18,965 bases of DNA from an uncultured Acetatifactor sp. (GTDB taxonomy: Bacteria; Bacillota; Clostridia; Lachnospirales; Lachnospiraceae), in assembly GCA_910586435.1 (NCBI GenBank), contig CAJUGT010000076.1, positions 1 through 18,965 on the forward strand, written 5' to 3'. How positions within the stretch are numbered: position 1 is the stretch's first letter; every line of letters starts with the position of its first letter. Below the pieces are notes generated by a model. The model was not told where the DNA came from. It saw nothing but the letters and a program-made list of their open reading frames with translations, and searched no databases. This document shows positions 5,921 through 13,479 of the stretch, piece after piece. The translations under genes and the position numbers were made by a program.

Positions 5921-7714
5921 CTAACGTAACCTTATTATAACTCCCTCCCCCCATTCCATCAAAAGCGCCGCGCTTCCCGACACAATGGGCGTGGCAAAGG
6001 ATGTTCCCGTAAAGGGACTGTACCCCCCATAAATATCCGGCGCCAATATCCCTACACCGGGCGCCGCCAAATCCGGCTTGGCCAGTCCTGCCGCAACGAT
6101 TCCGATGGTTCTGTTGGCATCCGCATATCCTCTTCCCGAAAAATCCGCATAAGCCTCATAAGTACTGTCATAGGCGCCTACACTGATAACCTTCCCGGCC
6201 GTGGCCGGAATCGTCAATGTCACTTCCGGTGTGGCTCGGTAAAATCCGGTTCCCTTACTGCGCACTACTGCGGAAGGAAGATAAAAATAATACCTTCCTG
6301 TCACCACTCGTTCCGGTTCCAGTCGAATGGTCCACACCCCGCTGTTAATATAATTGCGATCCAGGGGCAGCATTTCAAAATAAATTTCTTCCGGCACCGC
6401 ATAGGGCGCCGGCTGACCAAAATACACAAGTATTTCCGTCTGCTCCAAACGCAATGTGTATTTGCCGCCGTTGACCATCTTAGGAAGCTGCGCCTCCTGC
6501 CCGCCTGGGGATCGCAGATAAATGCGGTATTCATCACAATAATTTTTCCACAGTTGAACATTCAGACTTCTCTCATACCCCGCCACCGCCAACTCCACGG
6601 AAACAGGTCTGGCCACCGCATCCCCTATGCGGCTTGGTACCCCTCTGCCGCTGCCTCCCGGTATTGACTCGGTATCACCTCTTTCGCCCCCACGACTCCC
6701 TTGATCCGGTTCCTGTAATAAATTCCCTGACACATGCCCCCCATTACTCCCCTCATTGCCGGCGCCCACACATATGACCGTTCTTCCCACTTCAGAAGCG
6801 TTATCCAGAAATCTTTCCAAAAGAGAAGTGCCATCATGGGCCCCATAAGTATTGCCAAAACTTAAGTTAATGACAACCGGCATTTTCATTTCAATTGCCT
6901 TCCTGATGGTATAGGTCACAGCACGCATAATTTCCGTCGTTCTTGGAAATGACAACACATCCGGCGTCCCAAGTTTGACAATCAGAAGTTCTGCTTCCGT
7001 GGCCACCCCCTGATACGATGAACTATTCCCGGCAGCAATCCCAGCCACTGCCGTTCCGTGTCCGCTGGTGTCCACGCTGGGAAGAAGACTGAATTGTTCT
7101 TGCTGGGTAGCCGCCTCCAGGGCAAGGTTAATCTGCCCGGAATCAAATTCCACTCCCTTTTCAAACCCTGCGGGCGGACGCCTGCGCCTCCTGCCTTCCG
7201 TCCCCTGCTCCATCGTATTGTTGTCCCCTTCTGATAACGTCTCTTCTTCAGGAAGCAGGCTCTGATCCCACAGATAACGTATTCTGGTGCTTCCGTCAGG
7301 CTTTCTGAACTCCGAGAGCCTGTAATCAATTCCACTGTCCAATATGGCTACCAAAACACCTTTTCCCGTGAGAAATGGTTCTCTCAATACCACCTGTGCC
7401 ACACAGGAATTATATGTTGGCATTTCCGCTCCGTAAAAGTAACGCTTGGGCTTTTCCACATATTCAATTTCTTCCAGTTCCACCATACGTTCCACCAATG
7501 GTTCCGGTACCGTAAGTATTGCGTATCCCGCAATTAAATATTCCACCCGCACTCCCAAAATCCTCAGATTGTCCAGATTGCCGTGATACTTCACAATCAA
7601 TTCCCATGTCTGCGTCGCAGTATCAAATCCTATGTTCAATTCATCCGTCCTGGCTCTTACGTCTTCCGGCGTCTGCAATGCCAATTGTAATAAATCCTCC
7701 AATTTTTGATTCAT
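5921..7714 (-). CDS. Csp-like subtilisin family (S8) serine protease, C-terminally truncated
   Basis: The 597-residue protein has a Csp-type prodomain (about 1-95, ending VEYVEKPKR) and a subtilisin domain. Triad and oxyanion residues are present: Asp126 in ILDSGID, His219 in SGHGTAVAG, Asn320 in GAGNEG and Ser572 in GTSFATP. There is no signal peptide. Clostridial CspA/B/C-type proteases act in the spore coat or cortex and process pro-SleC during germination; many Lachnospiraceae carry paralogues of unknown role. A low-complexity insert (about 155-185, with RRRRRPP) separates Asp and His. After LLMEWG the protein ends with GEGVIIRLR, whereas family members usually continue about 50 residues through a GNDPY-like and a terminal WG segment. 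No matching continuation is in other frames. The start ATG at 7714 has a weak GGAA. Confidence 0.9.
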   Translation of the reverse strand: MNQKLEDLLQLALQTPEDVRARTDELNIGFDTATQTWELIVKYHGNLDNLRILGVRVEYLIAGYAILTVPEPLVERMVELEEIEYVEKPKRYFYGAEMPTYNSCVAQVVLREPFLTGKGVLVAILDSGIDYRLSEFRKPDGSTRIRYLWDQSLLPEEETLSEGDNNTMEQGTEGRRRRRPPAGFEKGVEFDSGQINLALEAATQQEQFSLLPSVDTSGHGTAVAGIAAGNSSSYQGVATEAELLIVKLGTPDVLSFPRTTEIMRAVTYTIRKAIEMKMPVVINLSFGNTYGAHDGTSLLERFLDNASEVGRTVICVGAGNEGSNGGHVSGNLLQEPDQGSRGGERGDTESIPGGSGRGVPSRIGDAVARPVSVELAVAGYERSLNVQLWKNYCDEYRIYLRSPGGQEAQLPKMVNGGKYTLRLEQTEILVYFGQPAPYAVPEEIYFEMLPLDRNYINSGVWTIRLEPERVVTGRYYFYLPSAVVRSKGTGFYRATPEVTLTIPATAGKVISVGAYDSTYEAYADFSGRGYADANRTIGIVAAGLAKPDLAAPGVGILAPDIYGGYSPFTGTSFATPIVSGSAALLMEWGEGVIIRLR

Positions 7715-7790
7715 CCGATTCCATTCCCGTGATTACCACTCTCACAGTTATGCTATGCCCTCATGTTGGTTTCAGTGATAGCGCACACAT

Positions 7791-7837
7791 AAAAAACTCC
7801 CACCACAAGACCATTGCGTCTTGTATGGGAGTTTTTC
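7791..7837. terminator. bidirectional Rho-independent terminator
   Basis: ACTCCCA (7796-7802) pairs with TGGGAGT (7826-7832), and ACAAGAC (7805-7811) with GTCTTGT (7818-7824), with a 6-base loop. The stem is flanked by A6 on the left and T5 on the right, so it can stop transcription from either side. On the minus strand it ends the long unit from 12541 to 8077, ahead of the protease gene. Confidence 0.9.
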
Positions 7838-7868
7838 ATCACATGCAGAACTTCGTGACCAGTCAACA

Positions 7869-7965
7869 GGGGCTGTCGCATTAAGGGTCATGGACACTGG
7901 ATATAGGTATGCCTGATTACCAGACATCCTGTATCTTGTGTAGAATTTCTTAATGCAACAGCCCC
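7869..7965. mobile_element. 97-bp MITE-like hairpin element
   Basis: The ends GGGGCTGTCGCATTAAG (7869-7885) and CTTAATGCAACAGCCCC (7949-7965) are 17-base inverted repeats with one mismatch. The interior continues the pairing with gaps (ACACTGGATATAGG against CCTGTATCTTGTGT), so the whole element folds into one long hairpin. GGGGCTGTTGCATTAA-type ends resemble terminal repeats of IS1182-like transposons, so it is likely a non-autonomous derivative. No clear target duplication is seen. It lies in the 3' untranslated region of the XRE gene at 8077, before the terminator. Confidence 0.75.
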
Positions 7966-8076
7966 ATGTGGCCCTCGCAGCATTCCCCAAATGGATGCTG
8001 GCACATCGCTTGGTTCATTGCCCGCGGAAATCATTACAGCTCATATTTGCTGCCTTATCATATCCGCATGCCAGGT

Positions 8077-8418
8077 TTACTCATTTTCATCCAGCAAACC
8101 TTCTTTTTTCAATACTTTTTCCAAATTTTCAACAAACTCCAGACACTCTTCCTCCGGCAAATGTTCCACCATTGCGTTAATTTTGCTTTGTATTTCTGAC
8201 CGCGCCACCATAAGAGGATATTTCGTCATCCCTGCAAAATAGTCTATAGTCACATCATATGTATTCGCAATGGCTTTTATTTCTGAAATGGTGGGCATGG
8301 CACCTTCCAGAATCCGATTCAGTCGTTTGACAGACACACCGCACTTCTCCGAGAGCTGTTCCAAAGTCACATTCATCAAAAACATAAATTCTTTAATTCG
8401 TTGACTAAATACACTCAT
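8077..8418 (-). CDS. XRE-family transcriptional regulator
   Basis: A 113-residue protein with an N-terminal helix-turn-helix (about residues 5-62): FSQRIKEFMFLMNVTLEQLS, then EKCGVSVKRLNRILEG and PTISEIKAIANTYDVTIDYFAG. The C-terminal part is acidic and helical (HLPEEECLEFVENLEKVLKK). I chose the ATG at 8418, where AAGGA lies 4 bases upstream and the fold begins. An upstream ATG at 8484 and an open frame to 8571 would add a basic stretch overlapping the aminopeptidase gene. It is the last gene of the minus-strand unit, about 115 bases after the aminopeptidase, with a MITE between it and the terminator. Its targets are unknown. Confidence 0.85.
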   Translation of the reverse strand: MSVFSQRIKEFMFLMNVTLEQLSEKCGVSVKRLNRILEGAMPTISEIKAIANTYDVTIDYFAGMTKYPLMVARSEIQSKINAMVEHLPEEECLEFVENLEKVLKKEGLLDENE

Positions 8419-8533
8419 GTTTTCCTTTCCATCATACTGACTCAATGCAATATGCGTTTTCTTCTGTAAATCAAACCTTTCCATTGGAGTTCCTGTCCGG
8501 CTTCTCCACCCCGTTTTCCTTTTATCCCTGCTT

Positions 8534-9811
8534 TTACTCTTTGTAAAATACGGCAAATGCGTCCTCCGCATATTTTGTATCCTTTGCTCCAGCCGTTTCC
8601 ATAGCAGAATGCATGGCTAACTGCGGCATTCCAATATCTACGCTGGAGACAGAGACATGGGCTGTGGAAATATTTCCCAAAGTAGAGCCTCCCTGAATAT
8701 CTGAACGATTTGCGTAAGTCTGCCAGGGTACTTGGGCTTTTTCACATATCATTTTCATTCGGGCTGCCGACACCGCATCAGTGGCATATCTCTGGCTTCC
8801 GTGAAACTTAATTACAATTCCGTTGTTTAAATATGGTCTGTTGGTTGGGTCCGCCTTCTCCGGATGATTGGGGTGAACCCCATGCGCATTGTCCGCGGAA
8901 ATCAGAAAGCTATCCGCAATCATGCGCAGATATTCTTCCCGTCCCCACTCCAATCCCTCACCTACACGCCACAAAACATCCTCCAAAAAAGTGGAATCCG
9001 CTCCCTGTTTGGTACCGCTTCCCACTTCTTCATTGTCAAAAACCCCACAGACGTTGATGTATTTCTCAGGCACGGAATTCATAAAAGCTTTGGAAGAAGC
9101 ATATACGCACTGTAAATCATCCAGTCTGGGCGAAAAAAGGAACACATCATTTTCCCCATAAAACCGACCTTTTTCCTTGACATACAAGAATAAGTCATGC
9201 CCGAGAATATCTTCTTCCATCACCCCCAAAGCCTCCGCCACACGCTCTGTGAGACAACAATCTTCCATGCCACGATTCCCGTATAAGGGAAGCATATCCA
9301 CTTGGGGATTGAATTCCATCCCCTTGTTCCCATCTCTGTTCAGATGAATCGCCACGCTGGGAATTACCAGGGTTTCCTCCAAATTGACCAGTCTGGTTTC
9401 CAGTTCGTCCCCATCCCTTACCACCACACGCCCAGCCACGGACAACGCCCTGTCCAGCCAAGAATACAGAATCATCCCTCCGTACCTTTCCGTATTTAAT
9501 TTGACATATGTGTTCTCCACCGTCATCTCGGGCTCTTCTTTGATTTTAAACGCAGGGGAGTCACAATGGGAAGCCACAATATGAAACCCTTTCGGCTCTT
9601 GTGACGGTATCCGAAAAGCAATGAGAGAAGAGTCATTTCTTGTAACAAAATATCCCTTTCCGCATTCTGGCTTCCACTGTTCTGTCTCCCGCAATTCCTG
9701 GAAGCCTTCCGCTTCCAGTTCCTCCTTCAGCACCGCAACCGCATGAAAACCTGTGGGACACTTCTCAATAAACTTCAGCAGTTCCTCACTGCATCTCCTG
9801 TATTCATCCAT
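8534..9811 (-). CDS. apeB: M18 family aminopeptidase
   Basis: The 425-residue product matches M18 metallo-aminopeptidases in length and motif order. These are tetrahedral dodecamers that remove N-terminal, often acidic, residues from cytosolic peptides using two zinc or cobalt ions. Visible motifs are HIVASHCDSPAFK (His82 and Asp84 as metal and catalytic residues), NRDGNKG, CGVFDNEEVGSGT with the Glu-Glu general base and metal ligand, SADNAHGVHPNHPEKAD, and the C-terminal IQGGSTLGNISTAHV and MHSAMET with the last metal His. It ends in DAFAVFYKE, the expected terminus. The start is the ATG at 9811 after an unusual purine-rich leader. It is probably co-transcribed with fcl, 103 bases upstream, although no functional link to fucose synthesis is evident. 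The gene symbol follows common usage for the family. Confidence 0.95.
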   Translation of the reverse strand: MDEYRRCSEELLKFIEKCPTGFHAVAVLKEELEAEGFQELRETEQWKPECGKGYFVTRNDSSLIAFRIPSQEPKGFHIVASHCDSPAFKIKEEPEMTVENTYVKLNTERYGGMILYSWLDRALSVAGRVVVRDGDELETRLVNLEETLVIPSVAIHLNRDGNKGMEFNPQVDMLPLYGNRGMEDCCLTERVAEALGVMEEDILGHDLFLYVKEKGRFYGENDVFLFSPRLDDLQCVYASSKAFMNSVPEKYINVCGVFDNEEVGSGTKQGADSTFLEDVLWRVGEGLEWGREEYLRMIADSFLISADNAHGVHPNHPEKADPTNRPYLNNGIVIKFHGSQRYATDAVSAARMKMICEKAQVPWQTYANRSDIQGGSTLGNISTAHVSVSSVDIGMPQLAMHSAMETAGAKDTKYAEDAFAVFYKE

Positions 9812-9900
9812 TTATATCTTCCCCTCTCTTTTTTCTTTCTATTTCCTTTCTATATTTCCTTTATATTTCCTTCCTATATTTTCTTTCTTTTTCCTTCCTT
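9812..9900 (-). promoter_or_regulatory. purine-only repetitive leader of aminopeptidase gene
   Basis: On the minus strand almost 90 bases are A and G with a few T. The stretch holds about four imperfect copies of AAAGGAAATATAG and many AGGA or GGAAG cores that resemble ribosome sites, the last being GAGAGGGGAAG about 9 bases before the ATG at 9811. It carries no stem-loop and no clear promoter. It could be a ribosome-loading or standby tract, or a tandem repeat open to length change. Confidence 0.45.
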
Positions 9901-9914
9901 ATCGTCACAATACC

Positions 9915-10859
9915 TCAGCGCTCCGCTCTCATGGGATTGTCCAGAAAATCCTGATACGCAAGACGAATTCCATCTTCCAACTCTGTGGTATAATGATAGC
10001 CAAGGCTTTCCAGCTTGCTTATATCCAGAAGCTTTCTGGGCGTTCCATCAGGTTTGGACGCATCCCACTTTACTTCTCCTTTGAATCCTACCACCCTGGC
10101 AACCAATTCGGTCAATTCCTTTATCGTCAGTTCTTTTCCCGTTCCCAGATTCACTGTTTCGTTCCCACTGTAATTGTTCATCAAAAAGACACAGGCATCT
10201 GCCAAATCCTCCACATACATGAACTCACGCAATGGTTGCCCGGTTCCCCAGCAGACCACTTCTTTGGCTCCGGACACTTTAGCCTCATGAAAACGGCGAA
10301 TGAGCGCCGGCAACACATGGCTGTGGGTGGGGTGATAATTGTCATTAGGCCCATACAGATTGGTTGGCATGACACTGATATAATCCGCTCCATATTGTCT
10401 GTTCAAATATTCACAATATTTCAGCCCGGAAATTTTGGCCAGCGCATATGCCTCATTGGTCTGCTCCAACTCTCCGGTCAGAAGACAGCTCTCCTTCATG
10501 GGTTGGGGCGCCATGCGGGGATAAATACAGCTACTTCCCAGAAACAACAATTTCTTACAGCCATTTTGCCACGCCCCATGAATCACATTCATCTCCAACA
10601 TCATATTGTCATACATAAAATCCGCCAAAGCTTCACTGTTGGCCATAATGCCCCCCACCTTGGCTGCTGCCAGAAAGACATAGTCCGGCTTCTCTTCCGC
10701 AAAAAAGCGTTCCACTTCCTCCTGCCTGCACAAGTTCAATTCCCCGTGCCCCCTGGTCACAAGGTTTGTGTATCCTTTCTTCTCCAATGCCCTGCAAATA
10801 GCGCTGCCAACCATTCCTCTATGTCCGGCCACATAAATTTTCGCGTCTTTTTCCATCAT
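9915..10859 (-). CDS. fcl: GDP-L-fucose synthase
   Basis: This extended short-chain dehydrogenase of 314 residues converts GDP-4-keto-6-deoxy-D-mannose to GDP-L-fucose by epimerisation and NADPH-dependent reduction. It shows the nucleotide-binding AGHRGMVGSA (11-20), the FLAAAKVGG strand (62-70), catalytic Ser110 in LGSSCIYP and the YALAK pair Tyr138/Lys142, plus family signatures PTNLYGPNDNYHP and REFMYVEDLADA. Length is normal. Two ATG codons are adjacent at the start, and AAGG lies 9 bases before the first. It follows gmd by 39 bases, so the two enzymes of the pathway are in order on one transcript. The product would feed capsule or glycan fucosylation; no fucosyltransferase is visible in the window. 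Confidence 0.96.
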   Translation of the reverse strand: MMEKDAKIYVAGHRGMVGSAICRALEKKGYTNLVTRGHGELNLCRQEEVERFFAEEKPDYVFLAAAKVGGIMANSEALADFMYDNMMLEMNVIHGAWQNGCKKLLFLGSSCIYPRMAPQPMKESCLLTGELEQTNEAYALAKISGLKYCEYLNRQYGADYISVMPTNLYGPNDNYHPTHSHVLPALIRRFHEAKVSGAKEVVCWGTGQPLREFMYVEDLADACVFLMNNYSGNETVNLGTGKELTIKELTELVARVVGFKGEVKWDASKPDGTPRKLLDISKLESLGYHYTTELEDGIRLAYQDFLDNPMRAER

Positions 10860-10898
10860 ACAATGCTACCTTTCCATCCATTGTCTTAAAGCTGCCTG

Positions 10899-11942
10899 TC
10901 ACTGAATGCTTTTAGCCTCTTTCTGCGCAAGTTCCAGGTCATGCTCCGCCATCAGACGACAGAGCTCTTCATAGCTGGTCTTCTGTGGATTCCACCCCAG
11001 AACGGTCCGTGCCTTTGTGGGATCTCCCCAGAGATTCACCACATCCGTGGGTCTGTAAAATTCCTTGCTGACTTCCACCAATATCCTGCCGCTTGCCTTG
11101 TCCACTCCTTTTTCATCGACACCTTCTCCCTGCCATTCCAGTTCGATTCCCACATAATGAAAAGCCAGCGTGGCGAATTCCCGCACAGTATGCTGTACCC
11201 CTGTGGCAATAACGAAGTCTTCCGGGGCATCATGCTGAAGCATCATCCACATGCACTCCACATAATCCCTTGCATATCCCCAATCCCTTTTGGAATCCAG
11301 ATTTCCAAGATAAAGTTTATCCTGCAAACCACACGCAATGCGCCCCGCTGCCAGCGTAATTTTCCTTGTGACAAAATTCTCTCCCCGCCTCTCGGATTCG
11401 TGGTTAAACAAAATCCCATTCACCGCAAACATATTATAAGCTTCCCGATATTCCTTAACAATCCAGAAACCATACTGTTTTGCCACTGCGTAAGGACTAT
11501 AAGGATGAAAGGGGGTAGTTTCCTTCTGCGGCACTTCCGTCACCCTGCCGTAAAGTTCCGATGTGGACGCCTGATAAATACGGCAGACCTTCTCCAGCCC
11601 CAGCATCCGCACTGCTTCCAGGATGCGCAGCACACCTATGGCATCCACATCTCCTGCGTACTCCGGCGCCTCAAAACTCACCTGAACATGACTCTGAGCA
11701 GCCAGATTATAAATCTCATCAGGTCTCACCAGGCCAATCACCCGTACAATGCTGGAGGAATCGGACATATCTCCCCCATGCAAAGTAATCTTCTCCTCCC
11801 GGATTAAGTGATCAATACGCCCCGTATTGCTGATGGACGCGCGACGTATCATGCCATGCACCTCATATCCCTTTTCCAGCAGCAGCTCCGCCAGATAAGA
11901 TCCGTCCTGCCCTGTGATTCCTGTAATAAGCGCTTTTTTCAT
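10899..11942 (-). CDS. gmd: GDP-mannose 4,6-dehydratase
   Basis: The 347-residue enzyme dehydrates GDP-D-mannose to GDP-4-keto-6-deoxy-D-mannose, the first committed step to GDP-L-fucose. It has the NADP-binding TGITGQDGSYLAE (7-19), catalytic Thr127 and Glu129 in QASTSELYG, the Tyr151/Lys155 pair in YSPYAVAK, the substrate loop NHESERRGENFVTRKI and the RDWGYARDYVE signature. The C-terminal part is complete, with FYRPTDVVNLWGDPTKARTVLGW. AAGGAG sits 6 bases before the ATG at 11942. It lies 44 bases after the DJ-1/PfpI gene and 39 bases before fcl, consistent with one operon. Confidence 0.97.
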   Translation of the reverse strand: MKKALITGITGQDGSYLAELLLEKGYEVHGMIRRASISNTGRIDHLIREEKITLHGGDMSDSSSIVRVIGLVRPDEIYNLAAQSHVQVSFEAPEYAGDVDAIGVLRILEAVRMLGLEKVCRIYQASTSELYGRVTEVPQKETTPFHPYSPYAVAKQYGFWIVKEYREAYNMFAVNGILFNHESERRGENFVTRKITLAAGRIACGLQDKLYLGNLDSKRDWGYARDYVECMWMMLQHDAPEDFVIATGVQHTVREFATLAFHYVGIELEWQGEGVDEKGVDKASGRILVEVSKEFYRPTDVVNLWGDPTKARTVLGWNPQKTSYEELCRLMAEHDLELAQKEAKSIQ

Positions 11943-11986
11943 TCCATTCTCCTTTTCTTCTCATATCTTCTTTCCACAGCCTAAGA

Positions 11987-12541
11987 TTAATTTTGGTCAT
12001 AGACAATGGTTCTGGCAAGTTCCTGTGTTTTCTCCTCACCAATAAAAACTTTCACAATCGCCAGACCAAAGGCAATTGCCGTTCCCATTCCACAGGACGT
12101 TATCACATTATCAGAGATTTCCACCGGCCCACCAGTGACTTGCGCCCCTTCCAGATGGCTCTCAAAGGTCGGGTAACAGCAAGCCTTTTTGCCCTTCAGT
12201 ATTCCCCTGTGTCCAAAAATACTCGGGGCAGCGCAAATGGCGGCAATAAGCTTCCCGGCGGCATGAAACTCATCAATCCGTGCCATCAGTCCTTCATGGG
12301 CCTCCAAATTTTTTGTGCCCGGCATTCCGCCCGGCAAAACCAGCATATCATATTCTGAAAAATCCGCCTGTTCAAAAGTTTTATCAGTCTGCACCACAAC
12401 ACCATGGGAACTTTTTACCGGAGTTTCCCCCATTATGGATACCATTTCCACATCCAGTCCACATCTGCGGCATATGTCCACCACAGTCAACGCTTCAATT
12501 TCTTCATAACCTTCCGCAAAAAATACAGCTATTTTTTTCAT
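11987..12541 (-). CDS. DJ-1/PfpI family protein (YajL/ThiJ-like)
   Basis: A 184-residue single-domain member of the DJ-1/PfpI superfamily. The nucleophile elbow AAICAAPSIFG gives Cys103, and the acidic partner region is AEGYEEIEALT near the N terminus. LVLPGGMPGT and the terminal ARTIVYDQN are typical of DJ-1/YajL-type proteins. Such proteins act in the cytosol as glyoxalase-like or protein-repair enzymes, or as oxidative-stress chaperones; the exact reaction here is not set by sequence. It is the first gene of the minus-strand unit leading to gmd and fcl. The upstream ribosome site is weak (GGGAATCAGAATC before ATG). A link to sugar-nucleotide synthesis is not obvious. Confidence 0.93.
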   Translation of the reverse strand: MKKIAVFFAEGYEEIEALTVVDICRRCGLDVEMVSIMGETPVKSSHGVVVQTDKTFEQADFSEYDMLVLPGGMPGTKNLEAHEGLMARIDEFHAAGKLIAAICAAPSIFGHRGILKGKKACCYPTFESHLEGAQVTGGPVEISDNVITSCGMGTAIAFGLAIVKVFIGEEKTQELARTIVYDQN

Positions 12542-12844
12542 GATTCTGATTCCCGCCCTTTCGTTTTGTCCTCATTATGCCCGCCCGATTCCCTGCCAAT
12601 ACCAAATATCTTCCCTGACAAGCATACCATAAGATACATTATACACATAAATGGGAAATATTTCAATTATTGCTTTAGTATTCCAGGGAAATATGATATA
12701 ATAAAGCTACTGTAAATGAAGCAAACAGCAACATAATAAATACCAGTGAACCGTGACAATTACTGTTCCTGTGTCAATACCGCAGAATGTTTTTAAATAC
12801 AGTAACTATAAAAAACCGCAATAAACAGTATCGGAGATTACGCT
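12542..12844 (+). promoter_or_regulatory. divergent upstream region with extended -10 promoter and long leader
   Basis: A TGATATAAT extended -10 (12694-12702) faces the CYTH gene, giving a leader of about 135 bases. The leader holds four copies of TACTGT/ACAGTA: 12708-12713 and 12761-12766 in one orientation, 12799-12804 and 12825-12830 in the other, so it can form nested hairpins. GTTTTT...AAAAAC arms flank the third. No known riboswitch consensus is recognised. The left half, serving the DJ-1 gene, shows no clear signal. Confidence 0.45.
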
Positions 12845-13339
12845 ATGGAAATTGAACGAAAATTCACGATCAAACAACTTCCTGACAACCTGGAAAGTTA
12901 CCCTTTTCACCACATTGAACAAGGTTATCTAAACGAATCACCGGTGGTACGTATTCGCAAAGAAGATAACGAATACTACCTGACATACAAAGGAAAAGGC
13001 ATGCTTGCCCGTGAGGAAACCAACCTGTCCCTGAACCACGACGCCTATTACCATCTGCGGGACAAAGTAGACGGCCGCATCATCTCCAAGAAGCGTTACC
13101 TGATTCCCCTCACCAATCCCGTGTTTCAGGAAGAAAAAGGCCTGTCCGCGCCTCCTGCGGATTATGCCCTCACCATAGAGTTGGATGTATTTGACCCGCC
13201 CTTCGCCCCTTTGATTATGGCAGAAGTGGAATTCGGCAGCAGGGAAGCGGCGGAAGCCTTCATCCCGCCCAGCTGGTTTGACAAGGATGTAACTTACTGC
13301 CAGGAATACCACAATTCCTATATGGCGCTTCGGACCTAA
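12845..13339 (+). CDS. CYTH domain-containing protein (triphosphate tunnel fold)
   Basis: This 164-residue protein carries the N-terminal ExExK signature MEIERKF (Glu2, Glu4, Lys6) of CYTH/triphosphate tunnel metalloenzymes, which hydrolyse inorganic tripolyphosphate or nucleoside triphosphates or act on polyphosphate. Further tunnel strands are visible as VVRIRKEDNEYYLTYKG, with basic residues facing the tunnel, ISKKRYLIPL, LTIELDVF and MAEVEFGS. The length fits bacterial single-domain members, with no attached CHAD domain. GGAG lies 9 bases before the ATG. It stands alone, convergent with the membrane glycosyltransferase and sharing a terminator with it. The substrate is not determined by sequence. 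Confidence 0.93.
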   Translation: MEIERKFTIKQLPDNLESYPFHHIEQGYLNESPVVRIRKEDNEYYLTYKGKGMLAREETNLSLNHDAYYHLRDKVDGRIISKKRYLIPLTNPVFQEEKGLSAPPADYALTIELDVFDPPFAPLIMAEVEFGSREAAEAFIPPSWFDKDVTYCQEYHNSYMALRT

Positions 13340-13424
13340 TCCTTCTGGGGCACAATTCCATGTAAGAACTCTTCCCTCCCCCTATAAACCATGGACTGTT
13401 TATAATTTAACAGTAATCCAAAAT

Positions 13425-13472
13425 AAGGCAACAGTTCAACTCACCTCCCGAACTGTTGCCTTTCCTCTCTTT
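13425..13472. terminator. terminator shared by convergent genes
   Basis: AAGGCAACAGTTC (13425-13437) and GAACTGTTGCCTT (13450-13462) form a perfect 13-bp stem with a 12-base loop. Pyrimidine-rich TTCCTCTCTTTG follows on the plus strand and ATTTT on the minus strand. It sits between the CYTH and GtrII-like stops. Confidence 0.85.
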
Positions 13473-13479
13473 GTTCCAG

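Noticed and set aside
7715..7790. Sporulation (sigma-G-like) promoter for the protease
   Set aside because: A TGAAAC/CATAACT pair with 16-base spacing exists on the minus strand but matches the consensus only loosely.
7888..8034. 48-residue minus frame crossing the MITE (MISAGNEPSDVPASIWG...)
   Set aside because: It has no ribosome site, and half of it is the transposable element; likely a chance open frame.
9753..10889. 378-residue plus-strand open frame opposite fcl
   Set aside because: Antisense shadow of a clear GDP-fucose synthase; composition is that of a reversed gene and no motif is present.
10941..11807. 288-residue plus-strand open frame opposite gmd
   Set aside because: Antisense shadow of GDP-mannose dehydratase, with no ribosome site or domain.
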